From Amoebophrya sp. A120 (lineage: Eukaryota > Sar > Dinophyceae > Syndiniales > Amoebophryaceae), in contig CAJINV010000004.1 of the NCBI GenBank assembly GCA_905178155.1, positions 8,268,882-8,332,881 on the forward strand: DNA of 64,000 bases. Direction: 5' to 3'. The notes beneath the pieces were generated by a model. The model did no database searches, had not been told where the DNA came from, and saw only the letters and a program-made list of their open reading frames with translations. Position numbers and translations under genes: made by a program. Below are positions 52,729-64,000 of the stretch, in pieces. How positions within the stretch are numbered: position 1 is the stretch's first letter; every line of letters begins with the position of its first letter.

Positions 52729-55700
52729 TCACGATGTGCACACAGTAGTCATTTTACCAGCCACAGGCGACGCGGTTCTCGGCTCTGGCCGGTCCTCTTC
52801 GCAATCGAAATTTTTGCTGCACGGCGTCACACAAAAAGCCCCCGCCGAGGTGGGAAGATGAATTCCTCCTGCGAGGTTCATGTTCATCCTATCCACAGCA
52901 CGACAAGAAGTAGTAGAGGACCGGACTGTAGCTTTCAAGTTCTGGTCGTCGCTGCACGAAGAACTACTGCTATTCGACGTTGTCTGGTAGTCGTTGTTTC
53001 TACTTCTTCCTTCCTCGTCGTCCTGTCGCTCGGCGACGGACTCTCGTTTGATGTTCTGTGCCAGCACACAAGAACTGCCGGCACCGTGAAGATGCTCCTC
53101 TGCTTCCTCGCCTTGCCGGCCAATTGTACCCAGATCGGCATCGGTGTCCTCCTCCGCTTGCATCACCACGGTCACGCTGGCTTTCGTGCTTTCACAATCG
53201 TCGCTCACACCCGGCGGGAGGATCACTTTGATAGAAGAAGGCAGCTTCTCTTCTTGCTGGTCCTTTTCATCTCTCGCGACAATTGCCATCTTGTTCGCAC
53301 CAGGTTGGTCTACAAAAACAGTCTCTTCCGCGTCATCCGAAGGTGGCTCTGCAGCGAGAACTTCCGCGAAGATCGTGCTCGTGGTTTGGTCTGCATCAGC
53401 ATCGTTCTCACCCACTGCCGCTTCGACAAGACCGGTTTCAGAAGTTGTGGTGTCACTACTTCTGAGCGCAGCTGTACAAGGACTAGGCTTCTTGATAGCT
53501 GTATCTTGTTGAAGGCTACGAGTTTCATCTTGCGCTTCCCTATCATTTGGTGCAGTGCCGCGAGCTGCCACAACTTCCACAGGCGAGGGGAGAGTAGTAT
53601 CTCCGTCTGGCGGCCGCTCCCCTTCCATAGCTTCGCTCCGCGCTTCTGGAGCAGGAGCTCCAGCGGGGGTGTCCACAACTTGCAGATCATTTATTTCCGC
53701 ACTCACAGGTGGAACTTCGTCCGCGAAGAACTCTTTATTTTCCTCCGTTTCGTGTTCTAATTCTGCCTTCCTCATTTTCTCCACCACCTCCGCCTGCAAA
53801 CTATCTAGCACTTCCTGGTTCGCCTCCGCCGTGCCTCGTTCCGTGGGCCGAAAGGGATTCCAGGCGGTGAGCTCCGCGAGGCGTAATCGGTTCATCGCGA
53901 GCCGCAGTTCCTCCTCCTTCGTGCTGTACTTGCGGCCGGAGTGGTCGACCGGGACTTTCAGGGACATTTTTCGGCCGGTGAAAGGGTCCGTGGACTCCAC
54001 CTCCTCCGGGGGATGATTGTGTGCGGCTTTAGTTGTAACGGTAGAAGTTGCGGCCTGCTCCGGTATTCTCGTTTGCCGATAGTGCGACGCATTATGAGCT
54101 GCAAGAATTTCGGACTTGTGTTGGTTGGTGACAGTCGGGGTCGTGGTCGTCATCATCTTGCCACAAGAACTCTGTTCCAGCGTGAACGAAGAATGCGTAC
54201 CCGCGGTGGAGAGGAACGGCAAAGCCCCATTGGCCGAATCGAGAACGTGGTATTTTTTTTGCGCAACCGGCTTAATATTTTGTTGAGAAGTAGTTGTGGT
54301 TGAGCTAGAGGAAGAAGGAGCAGTACCGCCTTTATGATTTCCCCCCTTGCTGGTGGAACTACTACCCGTGCTGTGCGACACTTCGTATAACTCCCCAGTT
54401 TCACTCATCGCGACGCCCGAATTTGGCTGATAATGTGCTGTCGCGTTCGACATTGATATTACCCCACCGGAAGTACTAGAGGCGTGATGCTGGTGCTGGA
54501 TTCCTGCCATAATTTTTCCGTCCCGTTATCCTGAGTAAAAACGTACCCACACCATAGTCAAGTTGGGGAATCGGCTAGACAAATCCACAAGTTTTGGCTG
54601 TTTTGCATGACAAATTTGGATTCGTAGTGTAGTGCTGTTTGAGCTAGCTCAGCAGCATCACAGATCTAGCATACCATGCTGATTGGAGCATGACAAATTG
54701 CAAAAGACGACTAGAAAATGCTTCTCATGGGGCTCCGCATGAGAAACATTTTCAGCATGCAGATTTGCATGACAACTCTGGTGTGGGTACGTTTTTACTC
54801 AGCATACCCGTAGTCGGTCCTTCATCGTCCTTTGGAGAAGAATTTCCCGTTCCATCGCAGTTGTGTCTCGGACTATCAAGTGCAAAAATGTCTGGGTCTG
54901 GAAGAATGCATGTTTGTCATGCTTGTCTGGCATGAGTCTTGAATCTGTCATGCACGTTACCCAAGAGCTCCATTTTTCTGTGATGCAGGAACGCAGTTTG
55001 TCATGCAGAATAGGCAACACCTAGAAACCCAGAAACTTGTCATGCTGAGCCAGCATTTGTGGCCTCATCATGAGACGCCACCCAGCATCACAAGTTTCCA
55101 GACCCAGACATTTTTACATTTCATACGGACAATGTCGGAACAATAGGTGTTCAGATTCGCCTTGCCGCACCCTGCCAGATTTGAAAAAGTACTACTACCC
55201 TGGCTACTATTCGGCGCATGGGAAGTTGTAGACACGACAGCTCCGTTCAAAGAACTACTACCTTTTAGGCCGCCAGAAAGATGAGACTGGTCCTTGTTTG
55301 CGTTGTGGTTTTTCCCAGAGTTGCTTTGCTTCGCGCCGCTTTTGCTGCTCGACGGGGTCGTGTTGGACGTCGTGCCGCTCGGCTTCTGTTGCTGTTCCTG
55401 CAACAAAAGGTAGTCAAACTTCGCGCTGGGAGTTGCAGCTGCTGTCGTGGTCGTCCCGACGATAGTTGTTCCCGCGTTGATATGATTTATTCCTCCACTG
55501 GAGGAAGAGGTACTATTTGCATGATGCTGCTGCACCGTAGTTGTTGCTCCAGTCCCGCCCGTGGGTCGTAAATTTGGGTTATTGATTCCGAGCAAGAGCC
55601 CGTTCTGTTGATTCGCGGCGGCCAGCACCTTCCCAATTTCCTTCTGCACGCCGACCAGCTTCTCTTGCGCGGCCCGGCGCTGCGCGAGCGTGCCGCCGGA

Positions 55701-58700
55701 CAGGTTGATGCTAGCGAGACTGGAAATGGAGTTATTTAGCGTGCTGTGCAAACTCGGGGAGGCCATGAGCACGTTGGTCGTAGCAGCGTTACTTTTACTC
55801 GCGTTACTATTTTGCAGAAAGGCATTCGTCTGCTGCTGCTGCTGCTGCGTCGCACCTGATAAGCTGCGAGATGACTTATTTGTTCCCGATACGCTAGCAC
55901 TGCTTCCCACCCCGGATAAGCTCTGGTTTAGCTGCTGTGTCGTTGTACTACAACTAGAGCTCACTCGCAAAGCCGCCAAGGCGGCGGAGGGTCGGGTCGG
56001 CTTGTGCGACGTTGGGTAGGAATGCAGTGTGGATGAGTGCGTCGCGTCCCGTGGATTCATACCGCCGATAGCTCCTGGTGGTGCTCCAGATTTATTCTGC
56101 TGTCTGCTCGAAGAAGCGCTCGCGTGCGGAGGTTGTGCGTGGTCCCGTTTGTTAATATCTAAAAAGCAATCAGAGGTAGGGGGAGAAGTTGTATAAGAAA
56201 TAGTTGTCTTCTAAAGGTGGGTCGTCGTGCAAGATATGTTTACGTTGCTTTTTTTCGCATGACAAAAGCTTGGCTATTCGTAGTCGTACTATAATGCAAG
56301 CCATGCATGACAAAAAGTTGATAATCTATCAAAAAAGTACATTTATTCAACTACTATATATTTTTCTTACCACCACTTCCGCCGGCTGCGCCTTGCTCGT
56401 CGCCCGGTCGCTTGGCCCAATGCTTGTCCGTTTCACAAGGAAACGGGAAGACGTTTCCGATCACGTCGAACAGCAAAGTATGACAGTGCACAATTCCCCC
56501 TCCCCCTCATTTGTCATGCAAAATACCCAATCCACCGTTTGCCTCTTGGCACTTTTTGCATGACAAGTTCTGGTAGCCCAAATAGCACGACAATCCAATG
56601 CATATTTGTGATGCAAAACCGGCATTCTTGCTGGTGCTTGTATTGCCGTTCATGCTATACAAATGTTGAGGAGGGGAAGTTGTGCACTCTCATACAAAGG
56701 CTGCCACGCTTCGTTGGCTTTCAACATGGGAAGCAGCGGGGACCGCTTCAACCGCTCGAGGTTCAGGTACAGGCCCTGGACGGCTGCCGGGGACACTTCC
56801 GCAATTTTGTCTGAAAAGTGGGTTCATGCATTTTCAAATTCTGTGGTAAGTTGCCTTCATGCGCATTTTATTTTCAGGGAAGTTTTATGCCGAGATACAA
56901 ATACTGAAATATCTATGGCTGCACAAACAGCAGCACAAATACAATCCTATACTTGAGTTGTATCCCGGTAGCACTTTCTTCGTGTGCCAGCCGTTGTAGG
57001 ACACTTTGAAGGAGTCCGCCTGGGCCTGCGTTCGAAAGTTGATGAAGCAGTAGCCCACGTTGCACTCCGTGACGAAGTCGATGGGCATGTAGAGGAAATT
57101 CATGGAGCCCTTGTAGTCCTCCTCTAACCTTCGCACCAGCATCTCCCGCGTGTACTTGTTCGGAATGTTCTTCAGCATCATGGTCACGCCCTCCGCTTCC
57201 GCGCCCTGGCTGGCGCGTTCGTACGCGTCCTTGTGCATCGCCGTGATCTCCGCCTGGCGCGCCGGGTCTGGCGGTTCCTCGCGGATCTTCGCGCGGCGGT
57301 ACTTGGGCGAGTTGCGCAGGCGGCTGGAGCCGGACGTGGAGTTGCCCGGGGTGTTGGAGGTCGAATTGTCGGACTTTTTGTTGTTGCTTTCCCGGCCCTG
57401 GGGCTTGAAGCGATTCGCGGCGGACAGTGCCTTGTACAACGAGCCGCGACGCTGGTTCATCGTCTGTAGAATAGAGTAGTTTGTAGCGGTGATCATGTGA
57501 TTTCTTTATTTCTGGTGCAGTTGTAAATATCTGTATTAATAAAGCAAAAGTCACAACTCAAACCTTCGTACGACTACGTGGTCAACATTTGCGTTTCTGC
57601 ATGACAAAAAATCTCCGTCGTGTAGAAGTACTATAGCACTAAAAAAGACTATAAAAAATCAAAGTATAATACCTCTGGCGCGTTGCTGGCGACGCTCCCT
57701 GGTTCGTTACCATTTCTTCCCTGCTTCCCGCCCTTTTGGTTGTTTAAGTTCGCGAACTGCATGCGGTTTCCGGCCGCCGAGAACGACACGTCGTCGAGCT
57801 GCGCCATGTGCCCGGTCGTGCCGGAGATCTCGCTGGGCGGGGGCGGAAACCCGCCGTGCTGTGCGGACTGCGTTCCGCTGTAACTCGGGTCTGCCACCAG
57901 CATGCCGGGCGGCCCACCAACCATGGCCGAGCTGGCGAGCGACCCCATTTGCTGCATGCCGGACTGCGGCATGGAGCCCGGGTAGCCCTGGGGCGCCGCC
58001 ATCATCCCGCCGTAGGGGTTGGGGATCATGGGCTGCTGCATCACATAGGCGTTCAAATACGGATCAAAGTACATCGCGGGGGGCTGAACGTAGTTTCCGT
58101 AGCCGTCGTCCATGCCACTGCTTGTCGCGGGGATCGAGGGGTAGGCACCGTAGGCCTGGTTGGCAGCATTCTGGGCCGCGGACTGCAGGGACTGCACCGA
58201 AGTGTGCGAGCTGCGACTCGGATTGGACCCCTTGCCGCGCGAAGTGGAGGAGTATTCCTGGGTGAAGTTTTATCATAATTTGTATTTGATTCATTCTCTA
58301 TGCGGAACAACGACCGCAATAGAGGTTTTAAGTGGAGACTCAAAAATTTTCATATCACGCGAAATAAGTCGAAGCAAAATTTATTTCAGGTCAAGCTGCA
58401 ATAAAATACCGCCGAAGCCGTGTTTCCGCTTCCTCGGTGCGTGGACACGGAATAGTGCCCGGTGGTGCTGGTGGTGCTTTGCTGGGAGTTATGCGGGCTT
58501 TGCCGCTTCTTCGCTTGCCCCTGCACCTGCTGGCAGGCCTCGAAAATCAAGTCTAAACTGCCGCCCGCGTCGTGAAAAACGTTCCCGTCCTGGTCCCGCC
58601 ACACTTCCAAGAGCATGTTGTTCTTCGAAATGGAGGACTTCCACAGTTTGCAGGTCGCGGTACCCTCGGCTTGCGCGTCGAAAATGTCCGAGCACACACC

Positions 58701-60403
58701 GTGGGAGTCGTCGAGAACCTTTGGGTGGAAAGATTTTGTTGAAGCGGTGTTATAATTTTGCATGACAAAATTCGAATTCCGTTAATAATTCAGCATCTCT
58801 TTATTGCAGCTCAACTTACTCCTACTGTGCCTGGACGAATTTGGTCCTGCTGCACACCATCATGTTGTGGATGTACAATTTTTTATGCTGTACAACTAAT
58901 ATTGTCCAGAAGAACTGTGAATAAATCATCTATCATCCTAGTGAACAAGAAGTACTAAATACCATGCCGTTCTGGTCGAGAAACGCCCTTTGTTGATTTC
59001 CGTTTTTGTCCGTCAGATAGGTCACCGTGATCTCGAGGTCGGCGGGCTGTGCTTTCCTCCCCTTCTTCCCGATAATTTTTGGGGACATCTTCGGCGACTG
59101 GCCGCTTGACTGCCCGGAATGGGATTTGCTTTTCGTTGAAGACGACTTGTGGTCCGTGCTGGTGGTGGCTCCACTCATGTAGGAAGCCATCATGGCGGAC
59201 GGGGGGGCGTCCATCCTGGCTGCCGAGGCTTTCGAGCCGGTGCTGTTTCCACTCGCTTTGCTGCCGCGCTCGTCGTTATGGATTGCAAAAATGTCTGGGT
59301 CTGGAAAGGATGTTGTAACTTGTCATGCTAAATCTGAATCATGTAAAAATCTGTTTTGCATGATTACGAAAAGCTGTCCACTTTTGACCTAATCGCGAGG
59401 CAGTTTCACATGCAGGATAGGCATGATAGAACTCTCACAGAATCTGTCATGCTATGTCCTGCATACCAGACCTCACGGGTCATGGAAAACCTGCATGACA
59501 AGCCTGGCATTCTTCCAGACCCAGACATTTTTGCAATTGGTAGTCGTACGGTTGGCCGGCCAAAGCGGCGGCGAGTTGCTGCTGCAGAAACTGCGTGGCC
59601 TGGCTATCAAAAGGAAAAATCCCCCCTCCCCATATCAAAGCGGACACTTGTGATGCTGATTTGTGGCCACAAATCAGCTTTGTATTGCAGAGAGGCATGG
59701 CGGCCAGATCCCCAGGCTAGGTAGGGGCGTATGGGTCTAGTTGTTCAGCATGGCAAGCGGCTCCCCTTTAGGCCTAACAGCATGACAAATCGCGACCATA
59801 ATGGGGCGGAAGCTTCTGCCCTTGTCTTCTTGCAAGACAGATGTGATTTGTGACCTCAAATCCGCAACGCAAATTTTTGGAAACATACCTTTTCAATATG
59901 GGGAGGGGGGATTTTTCCTCTCAATACTGGCGGTCGGAGCTTTCCACCTGATTTGTCGTATCTACCTGTCCGGATTCGCGCGCGGATTTTGGCGGTTTGG
60001 CCTTCTTGTGGATGTACGCGCTCCTGGGGTCGCGCTGCAGAAACCCGGGCTCACCGGGGGAGCCGATCCCCTCGGCGGCAGACAGGCGGGGACTCTGCTC
60101 CGAGGACTGAATTTTGCCAGCTCCGCGGTGGCTACGATTCGATCGGGCACTTTCCTTGCTCGCGGTTCGCTTGCTGCTGCGTCGACTCTGGCTCGGCGAA
60201 TTCAAGCCCGAGGATGCGGCCAGCTCGTCAAACTGTTCGCGGGGCAAGAGCTGGTAATCCAAGCTTGTAGTTTTTGGTGAGGAATTCGCAGAGACGGCGT
60301 CGCGGACGTTCAGCAGCTCAGTCTTCGTATACTGTGTGTGATTGGAACTGCTTTTCTGCGAGGAAGGCGAAGTAGTTTTACTGTCAAACAAAAAGCCCAA
60401 CAT
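52729..60403 (-). CDS. Mei2-like RNA-binding protein, about 1783 residues
   Basis: Exons (approx.): 60403-59928, 59603-59543, 59276-58963, 58718-58410, 58257-57673, 57463-56953, 56810-56695, 56478-56371, 56158-55126, 54873-54807, 54526-52729. Five introns are GT-AG and five are introners. Reading 5' to 3': Ser/Lys-rich N-terminus (MLGFLFDSKTTSPSSQ), Gln-rich part, two short repeats of the form TDKNGNQQRAFLDQNGM and WRDQDGNVFHDAG, a Gly/Met/Pro-rich region, then the Mei2-type C-terminal RRM on exons 6-8: MMLKNIPNKYTREML, FLYMPIDF, CNVGYCFINF and, after an intron, NLERLKRSPLLPMLKA and EAWQPLLFDV. A very long Ser/Thr/Gln/Asn tail follows. Mei2 proteins bind RNA in meiosis and development. The RRM normally lies near the C-terminus; here about 1000 low-complexity residues come after it. 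A second gene could be hidden in that tail, but I see an unbroken frame through five junctions. Confidence 0.85.
54527..54806. mobile_element. Introner, family C
   Basis: Near-perfect ends TATCCTGAGTAAAAACGTAC and complement, duplication CCCGT on both sides. Removal joins MKDRLR to DGKIMAGIQ in frame. Confidence 0.92.
54874..55125. mobile_element. Introner, family A (subfamily with 20865 and 50737)
   Basis: Ends TATCAAGTGCAAAAATGTCT and CAGACATTTTTACATTTCATA, duplication CGGAC on both sides. Removal joins YCSDIV to RDTTAMERE in frame. Confidence 0.92.
56479..56694. mobile_element. Introner, family H, 216 bp
   Basis: Inverted ends TATGACAGTGCACAATTCCC and TATGAGAGTGCACAACTTCC, duplication CAAAG on both sides. 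Removal completes the Mei2 C-terminal block EAWQPLLFDVIG. Confidence 0.9.
59277..59542. mobile_element. Introner, family A
   Basis: Left end TATGGATTGCAAAAATGTCT, right end CAGACATTTTTGCAATTGGTA, duplication GTCGT on both sides. Removal joins AGQPYD to ERGSKASGN in frame. Confidence 0.9.
59604..59927. mobile_element. Introner, family B (opposite orientation to 46479-46799)
   Basis: Ends TATCAAAAGGAAAAATCCCC and complement ending CTCAATA, duplication CTGGC on both sides. Nearly the reverse complement of the PPIL3 intron 3 element, yet both sit in minus-strand genes. Removal joins ESSDRQ to ATQFLQQQL in frame. Confidence 0.93.
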
Positions 60404-63334
60404 TAGTTGTTGAGAAAATAAAGCTCATAGTATTTAAGATAGTATATTTTCCAGTATTTTTACAGTAGAACTACAGATTGCTGACACGACAATTAAACTC
60501 GTACTTATACTCGACAGAAAAAGTACAGAGTAAAACTCGATAGATCTACGCTAGTATACACAGATTGAGACAACCGGGTTTTTGATGTTGAGAGAGGTAA
60601 ACTTTTTAAAATAGACAGACGTCGTAAGCTACAGATACAAGATTTTTGGAACAGTACAAGATGTGGTCAAAATGTTGATTCTGGTAAAGATAAATGCAAG
60701 GTTTGTTTTACAATAATTTCAATCGTGCTGCTAAGGCGGAATAAATGATAAGTAACCTCGTGGCAGCTGCTGTCTTCCTCTGCTCACGTGGCTACTGATT
60801 TCTCCAAAAGTGTCAAAGTACGTTCCCAAATTCAAAAGTACTAAAATACAAGTGGCTTACGTTTGCTGTTCTTTCACAAAGAGAGTGCGTGTTTATTTTT
60901 ACTCCGGTTCTACTTTTTGTTTTTCTTGCGTAGGAATCACAATAATTTATCGAGTTCTGTTTTTGCCGCTGGATATATTTCACATGTACAATTTTTATAC
61001 GTGCGGGCTGGGCGACAACGAGTTAATGGCGTGACAACAATTTTTGGTATACTATCTTACAATGAGGAGCTCTTTGGATAATAATTTCAAGGATTTACTA
61101 GGTCGTTTTTATTCTTCAGTTTTGGACTTATTACAAATTTCAGGTATTCACCAGAGGTTCACCTAGAAAGTAGTAGAACGAGACTTTCTCTCAACTGTAT
61201 CTCTAGAAATAATAGTGAAGGTTTGCTGGTACTTCTACAGTGGTATTTTTTTGCTTTTTCGGCTGTTGTTTTCCGTAGTCTTATATGTGATCAAAATTCC
61301 CAAAAATAGAAGTAATGAATCACAATATTGATGATGTTGATACACTGTCCTTATTGTTATTGCCACCACCTAAATTTTTGGACAGTATAGCTTTATCGGA
61401 GCCAAAAATACTACCGAGCCGTATGCGAATTTAAGCAAAAAAGCCTAAATATAGTGTTCAAGTACGTGTGAACTGGAAGTAATTTTTTTTCCGCAAAAGG
61501 TTGTAAAAATTCATTAGTTATGGCTCTCTGACACCACAACCGGTAAGCCGCGCCTTCTATTTTTCGAAGTGATCTTCAATATTTTTGACCGCCGCTGTTG
61601 TACTTCGCTTCTAAGTTTACGCCGCGTTTTTAGAACGTGATGATGATCTTATAAATCTATTTGCGATAGTCTTATATGAGTGTTCTTGTCGCCTCGATAT
61701 TGCACAACGATCGTGGTACTTATTTTTGTTTTGCTTTTTTTGTGGTTTTTTACTCAGATCGATGCGCGGTCAAAAAGTTGATGCAAAATTATACTCGCTG
61801 CTGCAGAATTTACTCCGCTTTTGATGCGATCTGTACAGGATTGAAGAGAAATGAATTTAGGTCGTTATTGTGTTGCAATACAAAATTTACGTCCACCTCT
61901 ATAGCCAACACCGCAATTTAGAAGTATATCGCTGGTGGTTGCTCGGATTTGAAGTGGTACACAAAATAGTGCTGATTTAAGATCCCGGGGTATTGATTTA
62001 CGAAAAATACAAAATCAGGTCAGTGTTCCGATGATGAAAACAGATCGATACAAAATTATCAGTAGTGTGCTGTTGTAAATCGATGCAAAATTTGTAAATG
62101 TTGTATAGGACGAAAGAACCCGTGAATGCAGTCAATGCAGGTAGTAATAATACCGAGAAAGTAGTGATTACAGTTAGCAAATGCAGAGTGGGTAGAAAAT
62201 TGAAAAATTACAAAATTCGAAGGTGTACAACCGAAAAATTGCCGCAAGTGGTTGATGAAAATTGTGGCGTCTAGAAATCAAACCGTTCCCAAAGCGTGTC
62301 ACCTGATAGTACGCTGTGAACGAATGACGCAGCAAAAATTGTTTCAGACAAAGTAGTTTATACTATCGAAATGTTTGCGCTACTACTTTTCCGTGCGAGC
62401 AGCAATTTTGTGTAAGACAAAAGTTTTGATGGTGTTCGGTATTATTCGGCTTTGCGTACAAACTGGCGTGGTTGCTTGCACCGTCTTGCAATAGAATTGG
62501 GCGGTAGTTTGATACAAAATCGAATGGAAACCTAGTTGAAGGATTGGTTTGGAAAGTTGAAAATTGTGGGTCTTGTCAGCAGACAAAATTTGGTGATGAA
62601 TTAGCCGCTGTTGTGTGGGGGTGCGTTGCAGTTTCGGTTTGAAGAATTGTCAAAATCGACGAGTACAGGTGAAGTAACACCACCAGGAAAAGAGAAAAAG
62701 GCACTACTTACCATATTTATTGCGACGAAAATATCAAATCGTACGAAGAGCAGCTTCTACCGAAGGTTAAAAAACCTCAAACCTTCGCTCTCGAAAACCG
62801 ATAAAAATACTTGAATCCATTTTCCATATCATCCGAAAGAGCAGACGAAGCGCTTCGACAGGGCAAACGAAGATGTTGGACGTGGTGCTATCATAATTAG
62901 TACCGAACTTTCTTCACCCAAAACAGCGCCAACGTGCTGTGGGGGTTCTAGTGCTGCTTCAAAACCGAAATACTTTTTACGCAAAGCTGTTTGCTGCGAA
63001 GAGGCTTTTGCAGATAGGGAAAAACCGAATTTTCATTTCTATATGAGAAGTTAGTGGACCGAGATAAATTTGGACTTGGACGACGCGACAGCAAATATAG
63101 TTTTTTCAACGAATATAACAACACCTGGGAGCAGACGAACAGCCGATATTGTACTTCTACCGAAGAAGATGGTGTGAACACTACAGAGCGCAACGAGCAA
63201 CGGAGTGCAGGCTACCGATAGAACTCAAGTTTCGCAAGAACCCCTGCCCGGGCTTGCTGTTGAGGCAGATTTAATATTTTCTCCTGGGAGTTGTTGTGAA
63301 ATTTTGATTTGTCGTCCAGTAAAAACCTGTATTA
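60404..63334. other. AT-rich intergenic region, no supported gene
   Basis: About 2.9 kb upstream of the Mei2-like gene. It contains no introner, no coding-like stretch and no domain. It would include the Mei2-like promoter and the 3' flank of the next gene. Confidence 0.45.
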
Positions 63335-64000
63335 TTATATCCACCTCGCTGCCTCATAAGCCTGGATGTAGTCGAACCTAATCCGCTTGAGCATCTTCAA
63401 AAACTGATACTCCATCGTGGAGACGTTATTTCGATCGAAAAATCGATGAAAATAAACGTCGCACAAAGTCGCCAAGTACAGATTCGGCAAGTGGTCGTCG
63501 ATCATGCTATCAACTGCAAATATGTCTTGGTCTGGAAACTTGTGATGCTGAAATGTGCATGATTGAAATCCTTCCAAGTGCAGCCAAGCATGACAAGTTT
63601 TCCGAACACTTTCTCAACCGCAGTCCGCATGAGAAGTTGCGCTTTTGTATGACAAAAGGAGGCGTAGTTTTGTTAGTCATGATGCAACACAGATTTTACA
63701 GGAATGTCGGACTTGCATATACAAGTTCAATGCTCCCAGACCCAGACACATTTGCATTTCATACATGCGCAAGCCGAGCAAAATTCGCCGGTAGTGCTCC
63801 CCGTGGTTTCGGACCCAAAAACAGGTGGGCGCCGCCGTACTGGGGCGAACTTGCAAGTGGAGGCAGAACTTCCCCGGGGGCCGCGGGATCTTGCTGTAGT
63901 CGTGGGTCTTCCGTTGTTGCCCGAAGAGGGTGCCGATGTAGTCCACCGCTTGGGTAAAGTAGGAGGTTTCGCTAATCTCGTCCGCGAGGCTGAGTTTGCG
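63335..64000 (-). CDS. Unknown protein, 3' part only, one introner
   Basis: The frame enters from the right edge and reads to 63764 (DEISETSYFTQAVDYIGTLF, KFCLHLQVRPSTAAPTCFW), then across a family A element to 63507-63335 (IDDHLPNLYLATLCDVYFHR to QAYEAARWI) and a TAA. The join is in frame. The sequence has the look of a conserved globular domain, but I do not recognise it. The 5' part is outside the window. Confidence 0.7.
63508..63763. mobile_element. Introner, family A
   Basis: Ends TATCAACTGCAAATATGTCT and CACATTTGCATTTCATA, duplication CATGC on both sides. Removal joins LLGLRM to IDDHLPNLY in frame. Confidence 0.9.

Noticed and set aside
52858-53760. Plus-strand ORF of 300 codons
   Set aside because: It is antisense to the low-complexity tail of the Mei2-like gene, whose frame continues correctly across introners.
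59277-59330. Recurring peptide NVKMSGSGR / KCKNVWVWK in many ORFs, at first sight a conserved protein motif
   Set aside because: It is the translation of the family A terminal repeat read into the element from the exon, not protein sequence.
10272-63763. CRISPR array, because of many short recurring repeats
   Set aside because: The repeats are inverted, irregularly spaced, lie inside coding genes with target-site duplications, and have no constant spacer length.

Overview
The window looks like nuclear DNA from a eukaryote, most likely an alveolate of the dinoflagellate lineage. An Amoebophrya-like syndinian is the best guess. Three things point there. (1) Genes are broken up by many short repetitive introns with terminal inverted repeats (TIRs) and 5-bp target-site duplications (TSDs), i.e. 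introner elements, which are known from Amoebophrya. (2) Every gene I can support, and the retroelement ORF, lies on the minus strand, like the unidirectional gene arrays of dinoflagellates. (3) There is a secreted protein with a CPW-WPC domain, a family known mainly from apicomplexans and relatives. The species is an inference.

Layout. 1-8685: one uninterrupted Ty3/gypsy-type gag-pol frame that runs off the left edge. 8686-9900: its upstream flank, with an iterated 11-mer and three strong stem-loops. 9908-15904: an unknown gene with 13 introners and 14 exons. 17554-18964 and 20401-21333: two small unknown genes. 21964-23182: CPW-WPC protein. 23455-25345: two direct copies of a GC-rich hairpin-rich sequence, with gene fragments around them. 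25563-31333: three poorly resolved small genes and a 418-residue protein that may be mitochondrial. 32107-37532: two tandem paralogues of unknown function. 37925-39480: an Ser/Thr-rich fragment. 40613-44634: three unknown genes. 46438-47716: a PPIL3-type cyclophilin. 50709-52081: a La-motif (LARP) protein. 52729-60403: a Mei2-like RNA-binding protein of about 1780 residues. 63335-64000: the 3' part of an unknown gene. The longer spaces (15.9-17.5, 18.97-20.4, 31.3-32.1, 39.5-40.6, 44.6-46.4, 47.7-50.7 and 60.4-63.3 kb) show no convincing gene.

The main system is the set of about 49 introners in at least eleven TIR families. All have ends of the form TATc...gATA and mostly 5-bp duplications, and they sit between coding segments. 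Deleting each element plus one copy of its duplication by hand joins the flanking exons in frame. Summed exon lengths were multiples of three in every gene I could complete (783, 135, 137, 270, 418, 802, 170 and 260 codons). Ordinary GT-AG introns occur in several of the same genes. Element and exon boundaries may be off by 1-2 bases, and the splice point within each duplication is not determined.
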